NCBI GenBank assembly: GCA_041862375.1
Contig: JBGVTE010000027.1
Span: 1-64,000, forward strand
DNA from: WVZL01 sp041862375
GTDB lineage: Bacteria > Acidobacteriota > Aminicenantia > Aminicenantales > Aminicenantaceae
Reading direction: 5' to 3'
Length of the DNA stretch: 64,000 nt
The position numbers and the translations under genes were made by a program. Under the pieces are notes generated by a model, which saw only the letters and a program-made list of their open reading frames with translations, had not been told where the DNA came from and searched no databases. Position 1 is the stretch's first letter, and every line of letters begins with the position of its first letter. Positions 1 through 8,212 of this stretch are shown piece by piece.

Positions 1-1036
1 CACATTTTTAACAGAACCAGTTTGAAATGCAATCTTGACACCTGCTTTGTGGAGACGAACAACATTCTCATACAGTGCGCCCCGGGTTTCTATCATCTGG
101 AAATAAGAAGCCACAGGACCTACAAGAACAGGAATATTCCTTGAAGAAAGCTTATCCGCGACTTTATAGGCATCGGCCCCGTGATTTATGATGATTTTCA
201 GCTGAAACTCCTCGGCTATCCTCAAAGCAGTGAGGATATCATCAAGCCTATTAGCCCTGAGTGCAAGAAACATCTCTCCCTTAATTACAGGAAAAAGCGA
301 TAGAAGCTTAAAATCTGTCGATGGGGGAAATGGCTTATCAGAGGGACTAGCTTCCCTTTCCTTTTCTTTTTTCTTGTATTCTTCTAGTTTTTTTTCATAA
401 TTGAGAATTTTACTCAAGTAATTTTGTGCGTCGATCAATGTCTGCCTGAGGAGGGCTGCTTCACCCATCCGAGTGGAAGGCATTTTTCCTTCTTTCCCGT
501 AACGAAGTTTTGGCATCTCTCCTAGACTTCCATGAACAGCCACAGGGAATTTGACAACCATTTCTTCCATTGTTTTTCCAGAAAGATGAATCAGGGCGCT
601 CTGTCCAGAAAGGAGATTCCCTTCTCCTGGCGCAGTTAGGGCTGCAGTCACTCCCCTCTTTCTGGCTATGGGGATAAAACTGTTTTCAGGATTAAGGGCA
701 TCAATAATTCTCAAATGTGGAGTGATGGGAGAAGTTGCCTCATCAAAATCCCTATCTTCGGTCTCAATCTCTGTTGTTCCCAGGTTGGTGAAAGAATCGA
801 TCAGACCTGGTATAATAACTTTAGCATTAAGAATCTTGGCACCTTCAGGAACAGATATATTTTTCCCAACCTTAGCAATCTTCCCATCTAAAACAAGGAT
901 CATCCCATCCTTGATTACTCCATGGCAACCGTATACATCTTCTCTGCCTTGATCACATATGAATCAGCGGCAGGAAGCAACAGGGGGAAAATGAAAAAAT
1001 TAAAACAAAAAGCTTTACATAATATTGACGATTCAT
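1..1036 (-). CDS. Amidohydrolase-family exported protein, partial at left edge, frameshifted 5' end
   Basis: The protein resembles imidazolonepropionase-like amidohydrolases. The N-terminal beta-sandwich signature (a 'V(I/L)KDGMILVLDGKIAKVG' region followed by VIIPGLID) is clear, and a Lys/Glu-rich helical linker follows. The reading frame is open from 963 to the left edge, so the C-terminal half is missing. The expected start is the ATG at 1036-1034, preceded by AAGGAGG at 1045-1051, and it begins a good signal peptide (MNRQYYVKLFVLIFSFSP). That frame stops after 27 codons. The signal peptide tail and the start of the mature protein (LLLPAADSYVIKAEKMYTV) lie in a second frame, and the enzyme body lies in a third. 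Two missing bases would restore it, one near the C5 run at 979-983 and one near 925-942. The usual metal-binding HxH after PGLID is replaced by S-F-T-N, so this may be a non-catalytic family member. Pseudogene or sequencing error are both possible. Confidence 0.75.
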
Positions 1037-1219
1037 GGAATATACCTCCTTAATTTTTCTCTCACGCAATTGGATGCATCTCATGCTTTTTAGTACAAAT
1101 CATAAGATTTGAATTTCTACAGTTACTCATCTTTTTTTGTAAAAGCCGTTGGCAAGCACTTCGAATGTTATTTTTTTTAAGGTGGGCTAAATTGGCAGCT
1201 AAAAGATATGCATCCTTCC

Positions 1220-2164
1220 TTAGTAATCTGAGGTGACAGCAGCAGTGCTCGGATCCAGTAATACTTTGAGGGCCTCAGGCATCACTTTAAATCGCAGCTC
1301 TTGGCCTTGAGCATCTTCTCCATCAAGATCAAGGCCCAAAGGGCCATTCTCTGAATGTACATTTACTACGGCCGCGCGGGTATGATGGACGTCACTTCGC
1401 TGAAGGTGTTTGCCGCTGAATACAGTCTGCAGTGCAAACAGGATACGTAATCGAGGCATGCCTTCAACTATCACTACATCAAACAGGCCATCATTAATCA
1501 GGGCACGAGGTGCGACCCACATTCCCCGGCCAAAGTAACGCCCGTTTGCCACAGCAAGTAAATAGCTGAGTCCAGTATAAAAAGTGATTCCGTCACATTT
1601 ACAAGTGATGCGCTGGGGTTTAAACTTCAATAAAGTGGCAATGGTGGCCTTAAGAAAGGTTATTGAGGTACGACGGCGCGCCTGGTTCACACGTGCATCG
1701 ACCTCACCGCTCACACCAACGCTGGCAATATTAAGAAAAATGCATGAGGCAGGCTTTCCCTCGCGCAACGTCTCCACATAATCCAGTTTGCCAATATCGC
1801 ATGGTACTGATTGGGCACGGGCGAGCCAGTCTACGGCTGCCTCTAGATCAACAGGCACTCCCAGGGACCTGGTCCAATCACTACCTGTACCCACAGGTAG
1901 GCTGCCAAATGTCATTCCCAGCTCAGGACGCTGTGCCAGAGCATTGACAACAGCATGATTAGTCCCGTCGCCGCCTATTGCTATCAAACGTGTAATATCG
2001 GTTGAAGCAGCAGCATCAAGGTGCCTGGCAAGTTCCTCAGGCGTCTGCGTAACAGCAATAACGAGTTCACCTAGCCTTTCTGCTAATTGATCTTGAATCT
2101 GTTTAAACATTTTAATAGCTTTTCCGCCTGCGGCATGAGGATTGATGACGATGAGTGTACGCAT
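1220..2164 (-). CDS. Diacylglycerol kinase / YegS-like lipid kinase
   Basis: This 314-residue cytosolic enzyme belongs to the DAGK catalytic (NAD-kinase-like) superfamily, which phosphorylates lipid hydroxyls with ATP. The nucleotide-binding GGDGTN is at residues 64-69 and the PVGTGSDW loop at 90-97; INPHAAGG near the N-terminus is the usual first strand. Length is typical for YegS/DgkB proteins (about 300 residues). The start has an AGAGGG ribosome site upstream. It is the last gene of a three-gene unit, 27 nt after the glycerol-3-phosphate dehydrogenase. Known context: in Mycobacterium tuberculosis a DgkB (Rv2252) lies beside an AGPS-like flavoprotein (Rv2251) and GlpD1 (Rv2249c), the same trio. 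Inference: it makes phosphatidic acid or its alkyl analogue. Codon use is GC-richer than in flanking genes. Confidence 0.88.
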   Translation of the reverse strand: MRTLIVINPHAAGGKAIKMFKQIQDQLAERLGELVIAVTQTPEELARHLDAAASTDITRLIAIGGDGTNHAVVNALAQRPELGMTFGSLPVGTGSDWTRSLGVPVDLEAAVDWLARAQSVPCDIGKLDYVETLREGKPASCIFLNIASVGVSGEVDARVNQARRRTSITFLKATIATLLKFKPQRITCKCDGITFYTGLSYLLAVANGRYFGRGMWVAPRALINDGLFDVVIVEGMPRLRILFALQTVFSGKHLQRSDVHHTRAAVVNVHSENGPLGLDLDGEDAQGQELRFKVMPEALKVLLDPSTAAVTSDY

Positions 2165-2191
2165 TTTTTATGCCCTCTGCATTATTTCATG

Positions 2192-3802
2192 TTACCAATT
2201 GAGTGGCAAGCCATGAGCAACCCGCCATATGTCAAGATATCTCTCGACTTCCTCAGCCCATCGAGCATCTTCCCATCTCAAATCCCCCTGAATCAGTGAT
2301 TTTAACCTGGGAAGAAGACTCTGGCCGCCATCAGGGAGCAAAATGCCAAGGCGGAATCGCCGTAAAAGCAAGTCATCAAGATGATTTACTGCCTCGTTTC
2401 TGGCCGACCACACTAGTTCTGCCCACAGGTAAGGTGTTCCAGTGATAGTTGTGAGCAGCTCAGGTGAAGAATCAACCACACGTGGGGCTGCAGCACCGTA
2501 ACGTCCCCAAAGACGACGAACAGTGACGTGGTCCAAGCAGGATATCGATTGATGAGCGTTAAATGAATCCATTATTTGTATGTCGGCATCGGGCGCAGGA
2601 ATCTTCTTGTTTATCCCGTGAGCTTCCTTCAGAGCATCTACTGCAATCAGGCGAAAAGTTGTAAGTTTGCCACCTGTTACGGTTAACAGACCAGGCTCAG
2701 GCCAAACGATGTGATCGCGGCTTTCTGCAGAGGGATCGGTCTTTCCAGTATCCACGACGGGACGCACTCCAGCTTGAGTACTGATGACATCGTCTTTTGT
2801 AAGCTCCAACTCAGGGAAATGGGTCTTAACAGCTTGAAGCAGATAGTCCGCTTCTTCTGCAGATATAGAAGGTTCGCTGTCCAGTGGCAGTCTGTGATCA
2901 ACATCCGTAGTACCTGCCAAAGTTACACCTTCCCAGGGAAAAACGAAAACAGGACGGCCATCATCTGGATGACTAAAAGCGATCGCCTGGTAGACCGGAA
3001 ACCGGTTAAAACTAAAAAAAAGATGGCTGCCACGGAGAGGACGGATACGCTTCTTGGGATGAATTTTGCCTCGTAACTTATCAGCCCAGGCTCCGGTGGC
3101 GTTGATAACCAATTCCGCCAATACATCGAGAGTCCTCCCAGTGACTTTGTCATGAATGCGAACTCCTGCCACTCGCTTCCTTGCCCGGAGTAAGTCCACG
3201 ACGCGTGTGTAATTCAGAGCCAGAGCACATCCATTTGCGGCACGCACACCATCATGGAGCACTCGCAACACAAGGCGGGCATCATCAGTCTGAGCATCGG
3301 TGTAATGAAATCCTCGCACTAATCCACGAGTTTTCAGACCCGGAGCCATCATTCCAATATCGACAGAATCCAGGCGACGGTAATGGCCAGCGTCTGGAGC
3401 CAGGTGGGTGTATATACCCAATCCCACTTCTATTAACCAAGGACTGGGGCGATTGCCTTCGTATACAGGGTAAATAAAACCAAGGGGTTCTACCAGTCCA
3501 GGAGCTGTCTGCAGCAGGTACTGGCGTTCCTGCACGCTTTCTCGTGTTAGTTTTATTTGCATACGTTTCAGGTAGCGCAGACCTCCATGGACCATTTTCG
3601 AGGATCGACTGGATGTACCTGAGGCGAAATCTGCCTGTTCCAACAAGAGCACGCGCAGCCCGCTGCGGGCTGCCACCGCTAAAATGCCAGCTCCGCTAAT
3701 GCCGCCGCCAATTATAATAAGGTCCCACTTCTGATCTACCTTATCCCATGTATTTTCACGCCAGCTCGGCATCCAGGGCGATTTATACTTTTTATAACTC
3801 AT
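2192..3802 (-). CDS. glpD: FAD-dependent glycerol-3-phosphate dehydrogenase
   Basis: This 536-residue GlpD/GlpA-type flavoenzyme interconverts glycerol-3-phosphate and dihydroxyacetone phosphate, passing electrons to quinone or another acceptor at the membrane surface. The FAD dinucleotide site GGGISGAG is at residues 32-39. SGTSSRSSKMVHGGLRYL at about 61-78 is the family's second signature, and the C-terminal helical domain is present. Its start codon overlaps the upstream flavoprotein's stop (TGATG), indicating translational coupling. Within this cassette its role is probably to supply or use DHAP for glycerolipid synthesis rather than simple glycerol catabolism, since no glycerol kinase or facilitator is nearby. 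Base composition is richer in GC than surrounding genes, consistent with transfer of the whole cassette. Confidence 0.92.
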   Translation of the reverse strand: MSYKKYKSPWMPSWRENTWDKVDQKWDLIIIGGGISGAGILAVAARSGLRVLLLEQADFASGTSSRSSKMVHGGLRYLKRMQIKLTRESVQERQYLLQTAPGLVEPLGFIYPVYEGNRPSPWLIEVGLGIYTHLAPDAGHYRRLDSVDIGMMAPGLKTRGLVRGFHYTDAQTDDARLVLRVLHDGVRAANGCALALNYTRVVDLLRARKRVAGVRIHDKVTGRTLDVLAELVINATGAWADKLRGKIHPKKRIRPLRGSHLFFSFNRFPVYQAIAFSHPDDGRPVFVFPWEGVTLAGTTDVDHRLPLDSEPSISAEEADYLLQAVKTHFPELELTKDDVISTQAGVRPVVDTGKTDPSAESRDHIVWPEPGLLTVTGGKLTTFRLIAVDALKEAHGINKKIPAPDADIQIMDSFNAHQSISCLDHVTVRRLWGRYGAAAPRVVDSSPELLTTITGTPYLWAELVWSARNEAVNHLDDLLLRRFRLGILLPDGGQSLLPRLKSLIQGDLRWEDARWAEEVERYLDIWRVAHGLPLNW

Positions 3803-5406
3803 CAGAGCTTTCTCATATCCACGAGCTTGCCCGGATTCATAATCCCTTCAGGATCAAAAACTTTTGTCAGTTTTGCCAATGTGTGCAGTCCCAATTCCCC
3901 CTTTTCAGCCTCTACCCAGGGCAAATGATCAACACCTATGCCGTGTTGATGGCTGATCGTGCCCCCATGAGCGACAATTACCTGGCTTGCTGCAGCCTTA
4001 AGCATCTGCCAGCGGGCCAATGTTTCCTCAGCAGTAGGAGCTAGGCGGTACAGGTAAGTCACGTAGGTACTGGCGCCTGTAAGATAAACATGAGAAATGT
4101 GAGCGAAAGCGAGAACACGTTCGTTAACACTGCTCAATCCTTCATGTAAAGCCTTTATGATAGCATCAATAGCAACAGGCAGTTCTTTCCAGAGAAAAGA
4201 CGTTTCAAGTGTGTCTACAGCATATCCATGATCCCAGAGCGTGTTGCGCAGATAGGGCGTACGAAAACGGCTCTTACGCCATTCGCTTCCAATCATTCGT
4301 CCTACATGAATGCCACCGTGGCTCCGGGCTATCTCAAGCGCTGATCGTCGGGCTTTCCTAACCGCGTCATTCCCCCCTGTAACGCCTAATATAAGCATGC
4401 ATTTTTTCGTTCCTAATCCTCTGGCACGAAGGAGACGATGGAGCAGGCGAACTAACCGCTCATTCTCTGCCAGGAGCAAGGTAGTGCTTGTTTCGATGGC
4501 GTTACTCAGGCGGAGCATGGAAAGTGCGAGACGGGCCTGGGCTATCTCCTGGACAGCAGCTATGCCGTGATTCCAATCAGGGAAAAAGACGGCATGGAAT
4601 TTCTCCCGCTCCGGAAGAGGATTTATGCGCACTGTTGCCTGGGTGATAACTCCCAGCCGGCCTTCAGAGCCCAACACTATCTGCCGCAGGTCAGGCCCTG
4701 CGGCACTGGCAGGGAAAAATGGAAGATCCAGCGTTCCCGCTGGCGCAATCATTCTCCCCCCTGCAAAAAGATCTTCAATACGACCATAGTAGAGAGACTG
4801 TTGTCCGACTGACCTAGTCGCAATCCAGCCTCCTAAAGTCGAGTATTCAAATGACTGGGGAAAATGGCCAAGAGTGTAGCCGTGCGCTCGCAACTGCGCT
4901 TCCAGGTGAGGCCCCATAACGCCCGCATCGAATGTAGCAAGCCAACTGGTTTTGTCCAGTTGGGACATTCTGCGAAGCTTTTCCATGCAAACTGTTAGTA
5001 CAGGTTGCCCATCTGCAGGGGGATTAATATGTCCGACAACACTTGTACCCCCGCCGTAAGGGATAAGCCTCGTGCCAGTCTCATTAGCGTAGGCGATGAG
5101 ATTCGCTACTTCTTCTTCGGAAGCTGGCTGTGCGACACCATCCGGAAAACAATCGATAGTACCGAACCTCAGGGCAATCCAGTCAGGGAGCGAATGCCCA
5201 CGGGCGTGACGGAGTCTCAGACCAGGATCCACACTAACCAAAGGGTGATTACGTAAGCGACTGTCTGGTATGCGTTGCAAAATCTTGTTAAAGTCTGCCG
5301 AAGGTCCACGCCGGGAAGGTCCGAGAACCTCGGCCACATAGGTAAGTGCAGGAGGAGGCAGGTGAACTTCAATTTCGTCACTCCCCCAGCCGTTCCACCG
5401 TCTCAT
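3802..5406 (-). CDS. Alkyl-DHAP synthase-like FAD-binding oxidase
   Basis: This 534-residue VAO/PCMH-fold flavoprotein (FAD_binding_4 then FAD-oxidase C-terminal domain) strongly resembles alkyldihydroxyacetonephosphate synthase. That enzyme swaps the acyl chain of acyl-DHAP for a fatty alcohol, the committed step of ether-lipid synthesis. Visible signatures: RWNGWG at 3-8 (as in animal AGPS), FAD pyrophosphate loop PYGGGTSVVG at 116-125, GHFPQSFEYST at 180-190 followed by GGWIATRSVG, a GSEGRLGVIT strand, and the C-terminal SHQHGIG at 485-491 corresponding to the AGPS active-site His cluster. It is first in the operon, ahead of GlpD and the lipid kinase. A D-lactate dehydrogenase or glycolate oxidase subunit is possible in principle, but RWNGWG and the gene partners favour AGPS. 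Substrate is inferred. Confidence 0.85.
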   Translation of the reverse strand: MRRWNGWGSDEIEVHLPPPALTYVAEVLGPSRRGPSADFNKILQRIPDSRLRNHPLVSVDPGLRLRHARGHSLPDWIALRFGTIDCFPDGVAQPASEEEVANLIAYANETGTRLIPYGGGTSVVGHINPPADGQPVLTVCMEKLRRMSQLDKTSWLATFDAGVMGPHLEAQLRAHGYTLGHFPQSFEYSTLGGWIATRSVGQQSLYYGRIEDLFAGGRMIAPAGTLDLPFFPASAAGPDLRQIVLGSEGRLGVITQATVRINPLPEREKFHAVFFPDWNHGIAAVQEIAQARLALSMLRLSNAIETSTTLLLAENERLVRLLHRLLRARGLGTKKCMLILGVTGGNDAVRKARRSALEIARSHGGIHVGRMIGSEWRKSRFRTPYLRNTLWDHGYAVDTLETSFLWKELPVAIDAIIKALHEGLSSVNERVLAFAHISHVYLTGASTYVTYLYRLAPTAEETLARWQMLKAAASQVIVAHGGTISHQHGIGVDHLPWVEAEKGELGLHTLAKLTKVFDPEGIMNPGKLVDMRKL

Positions 5407-5538
5407 TCGAAAAGTTTCCCCTTATCAAATCATGCTAAATACCTGCCGCTTGTGGCCGATCTCTTAACAAGTTCTTAAGATAGATCCACCCCACTGGAGC
5501 TATCTGCGAACCGTATAGCCACGAATTTAATCTATTCC

Positions 5539-5823
5539 TTACTCGTTGTCTTCAAGGATCTTTTTTAGAACATTTTCTGTTGAGTTAGGTGCATCTTCAG
5601 GTAGATATATCATCACTCCTCCTCTTACTGGCCGAATGCTGATTTTTCCCTCTTTAACCAATCTCTGAGTCGTCTCAACTGGATTCGTTCCAAAATACTG
5701 CTTGAATGCCTGGTTAAACCCGCTATAAACACTGTGAATCCCCCTGTATTTTCCTCGAAGCTTTTTAACTGCTCGAGTAACAAATTCTTCTTCTGAAATT
5801 TTCAGTTCGTCTCCTCCTGTCAT
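5539..5823 (-). CDS. Small winged-helix-like hypothetical protein
   Basis: This is a 94-residue cytosolic protein of unknown function. The middle (about residues 12-70) reads like a winged helix: helix, a FNQAFKQYFGTNPVETTQRLVKEGKI recognition-like segment, then a beta wing with RGGVMIYLP. No signal peptide or membrane segment is present. The start has a GGAGAG ribosome site directly upstream. It lies downstream of the RecB-like nuclease on the same strand, separated by 136 nt, so the two might be co-expressed. DNA binding is only an inference from the fold-like pattern. Confidence 0.7.
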   Translation of the reverse strand: MTGGDELKISEEEFVTRAVKKLRGKYRGIHSVYSGFNQAFKQYFGTNPVETTQRLVKEGKISIRPVRGGVMIYLPEDAPNSTENVLKKILEDNE

Positions 5824-5959
5824 AATTCTCTCCTTTTTATGAACAAAATCCCTTTATGTGCTGTTCTATTTTATTTTTTACATAAGCGAATTGTCAAATC
5901 TCCTATAAAAATGTTTCTCATTAAGAAAAAGGTTAAATCTGCCCTTAAATCTGGACTAT

Positions 5960-7153
5960 TTACTTTTTTGATATACTCAAACGGTAGCTTTTTTCTGTTG
6001 CCCAAAACTTCTTCAACATCTCCAATTCTTTCTTGTCCCACTCTTTATTCACTAAAATCTTAGACAGAGCGTAAACATCAAGGTCTGAGACTTTGTCCAA
6101 CCTGCCCATGCTTTTTAAGAGTTTGATCAATTCATCCCTCTCGTCTGTGTTTTTACCTGGCAACTTGACAGATTCATACTCCTTGACAGTAATTCTGTTT
6201 TCAGTACCAAAAACAACAGAAACTCCCTTCCTTTTACAGAAAGAAATCAATGCTTCCTTGAGTTTTTCAAGCTGCTCTTCAGCCTCCTTCCTGTGTTCGT
6301 CAAGCTCTCCTTTGATCCTTACATACTCGTCAGCCAGCTTCAATCCTGGATCATTGAGGTATTCGTTCTCAGACTTCTCTTCCAATTGCACTTCGTGTCT
6401 CCACATAGGGCAAATTCCCCTGTATGAACACCAATCACAGAGAGAGGAGACATTTGCAGGAAATTCCTCAACCACCTCAATCTCTTTAATCTCTTTCAGG
6501 ATTGCTTTTTTTAAATCTTCTAGTTGCTCTTTTGTTCTGTAAGAATCCAGCTCCTTATCAAAAGCTAGAAAATGCCATACCAATCGCACTTTCTTACAGT
6601 CCTTAAAATGCTTCGTGACCCATAAGGAATACATGGCAAGCTGCCTGTCTTGATCAAGCGCCTCTTGTTTTGGAAAAGTCAAACCGGTTTTGTAATCATG
6701 CACTTCATACAAACCATTTCCCATATCCATGAGTCTATCGATCCTGATATGAAATGTATATTTTCCATCTTCATCCAGAGACATGAAATCCTTTGTCTCT
6801 AATCCAATAATCTTTCCAATATCAAAAGGCTTGTATCGGTTATAGTAATCTATGAGCTGCCGCTCGCCTATTTTTCTGTAGTTCTCCTGTGTGTATTCTT
6901 TTTTAACAATAATAACCGAATCCTTCGAGTTTTTTTCCCATAATTCATTGTAGTATGCCAATAGTTCTTCCAACGACATCATTTTCTCAAACTGTTTGTC
7001 CCTATATAGCTTCTCAAGTGCTTCGTGTACTCTTATGCCGAGGAAATTTTCTATCCTTTCTTCCTCTACTTTTATGTAATCGACATAGGCATATTTATAT
7101 TGCAAGGGACAAGTCTCGTAGGTTCCTATTTTTGAAATACTAAAAGATGGCAT
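5960..7153 (-). CDS. PD-(D/E)XK nuclease, RecB/AddB-C-terminal family with Fe-S cysteines
   Basis: This 397-residue nuclease belongs to the PDDEXK_1 (RecB/AddB C-terminal, Cas4-like) group. The catalytic motifs are in order: GIRVHEAL with His43, IDRL with Asp139, HDYKTG with Asp153-Tyr-Lys155, and QLAMY at 171-175. Cys15 together with Cys239, Cys242 and Cys248 reproduces the four-Cys iron-sulfur staple of AddB/Cas4 nucleases. A coiled-coil-rich C-terminal region (about 265-310) follows. It is shorter than AddB and has no helicase domain or helicase partner nearby. No CRISPR array or cas1 is visible, so a Cas4 assignment is not supported. A role in DNA repair or end processing is the family-level expectation. 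Confidence 0.88.
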   Translation of the reverse strand: MPSFSISKIGTYETCPLQYKYAYVDYIKVEEERIENFLGIRVHEALEKLYRDKQFEKMMSLEELLAYYNELWEKNSKDSVIIVKKEYTQENYRKIGERQLIDYYNRYKPFDIGKIIGLETKDFMSLDEDGKYTFHIRIDRLMDMGNGLYEVHDYKTGLTFPKQEALDQDRQLAMYSLWVTKHFKDCKKVRLVWHFLAFDKELDSYRTKEQLEDLKKAILKEIKEIEVVEEFPANVSSLCDWCSYRGICPMWRHEVQLEEKSENEYLNDPGLKLADEYVRIKGELDEHRKEAEEQLEKLKEALISFCKRKGVSVVFGTENRITVKEYESVKLPGKNTDERDELIKLLKSMGRLDKVSDLDVYALSKILVNKEWDKKELEMLKKFWATEKSYRLSISKK

Positions 7154-7279
7154 CTTAAATTCTCCAATTTATTATATAAAATAATATAAATTGACGATAA
7201 TGAATCTTCATATCTCTCAATTTCCTCTATTCTCCTACTAATTAATACTATAAATTAGAAAACTAGACTATTAAAATTT

Positions 7280-7414
7280 GCAGCCAGGCAGGTCTCAGAG
7301 GAGCTGGCTGAGGCGCACCGGTTGGGAGTAGTGCACTGTGTTGTGGACTTAAAGTCCTCAAACATCATGATAGATAAAGCAGGGAATGCCCGGATCATGG
7401 TATTGAGGTATTGA
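7280..7414 (+). pseudogene. Relic of a Ser/Thr protein kinase catalytic loop
   Basis: Read on the plus strand, this stretch encodes AEAHRLGVVHCVVDLKSSNIM followed by IDKAGNARIM and a stop. The intact kinase at 20413-23517 has SEAHRLGILHRDLKPKNIM and IDKEGNARIMDFG at the matching place. The HRDLKPxN catalytic loop is damaged (HCVVDLKSSN) and the DFG is lost. There is no upstream ATP lobe and no downstream C-lobe. It is therefore a decayed fragment of a paralogous kinase gene. It occupies most of the otherwise gene-free interval 7154-7528, whose remainder is AT-rich and shows nothing else I recognise. Confidence 0.75.
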
Positions 7415-7528
7415 TAAGATTAAGGATGCAAGAAGGGACTGGTAGGGCGCAAATAATCAAAAAAGTTTATGATATGTTCAATAAATTACTTTAATTCAGA
7501 GAATCTTGCCTATCTCATCTAAAAAAAA

Positions 7529-8200
7529 TTATTCTTCCTCTGGCATAAAGCCAATTCTATCAAATGGGTTTGCTACACTTGTTGTAATATTCCGCAGATG
7601 GGAATTAATCCGCTTCAGCCATCGGAAATACATCCCCAGAGAAACCGCATCACCAGGCTGAATTGTTTTGTCTTCTTCTTTAACCAATCCCATCAAACTC
7701 TCATCGCAGACACTATTTACCCATTTATACTCCTCCAGTAGCTTTAAAGCATCTGCCTTACTACAGGATTCAATACATGTTCTGGTTCTAACAAAATTGT
7801 CATCGACTGCGGCTTCTACCCTTTGTAAAACTTTATCAAATTTCCCTCCGAGTAATTTGCCAGGATGATTCATAGCCAGTTCGACAATATTCTTTGTGTA
7901 ATCGCCTATACGTTCGATATCGATAATTATGCTGACCAAAACCAAACCAGAAGGCAGCCTTTCTGTTCCTGCGACTACTAAATGATTAAACACATTTCTC
8001 CGGACTTCTCGTTCAAAACGATTGATTTCAGCATCTCTACTGTAGATATCGACATCAATCTCATTATCTTCCTTATGACGCAGTGATTCTTTAGCTTCTA
8101 AAAACATTTCTCGCGTAATATCCAACATCATATAAGATCGCTGATAGGCTCGATCCATCAACGTGTCTTTTTTAAAGATTGCAAGCCATTCTTTTAACAT
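7529..8200 (-). CDS. PhoU-domain protein
   Basis: This 223-residue all-helical cytosolic protein has a PhoU-like domain. The family signatures are the IIIDIERIGDYTKNIVELAMN helix (about residues 90-110) and a second repeat carrying DAVSLGMYFRWLKRINSHLRNI. PhoU proteins modulate phosphate transporters and PhoR signalling. It follows the Na/Pi cotransporter by 12 nt on the same strand, so the pair forms a two-gene operon. PhoU domains are often fused to the C-terminus of NptA-type transporters; here the same arrangement is split into two genes. Start chosen from a GAGGAG site upstream of ATG. Confidence 0.88.
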   Translation of the reverse strand: MLKEWLAIFKKDTLMDRAYQRSYMMLDITREMFLEAKESLRHKEDNEIDVDIYSRDAEINRFEREVRRNVFNHLVVAGTERLPSGLVLVSIIIDIERIGDYTKNIVELAMNHPGKLLGGKFDKVLQRVEAAVDDNFVRTRTCIESCSKADALKLLEEYKWVNSVCDESLMGLVKEEDKTIQPGDAVSLGMYFRWLKRINSHLRNITTSVANPFDRIGFMPEEE

Positions 8201-8212
8201 TGGGAACTCCTC

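Noticed and set aside
668..952. 94-codon plus-strand ORF
   Set aside because: Lies wholly antisense to the amidohydrolase body, which has clear family motifs; composition is that of a shadow frame.
5960..7153. Cas4-type CRISPR adaptation nuclease
   Set aside because: The four-Cys staple and motifs also fit RecB/AddB-type nucleases, the protein is much longer than Cas4, and no repeats or cas genes are present.
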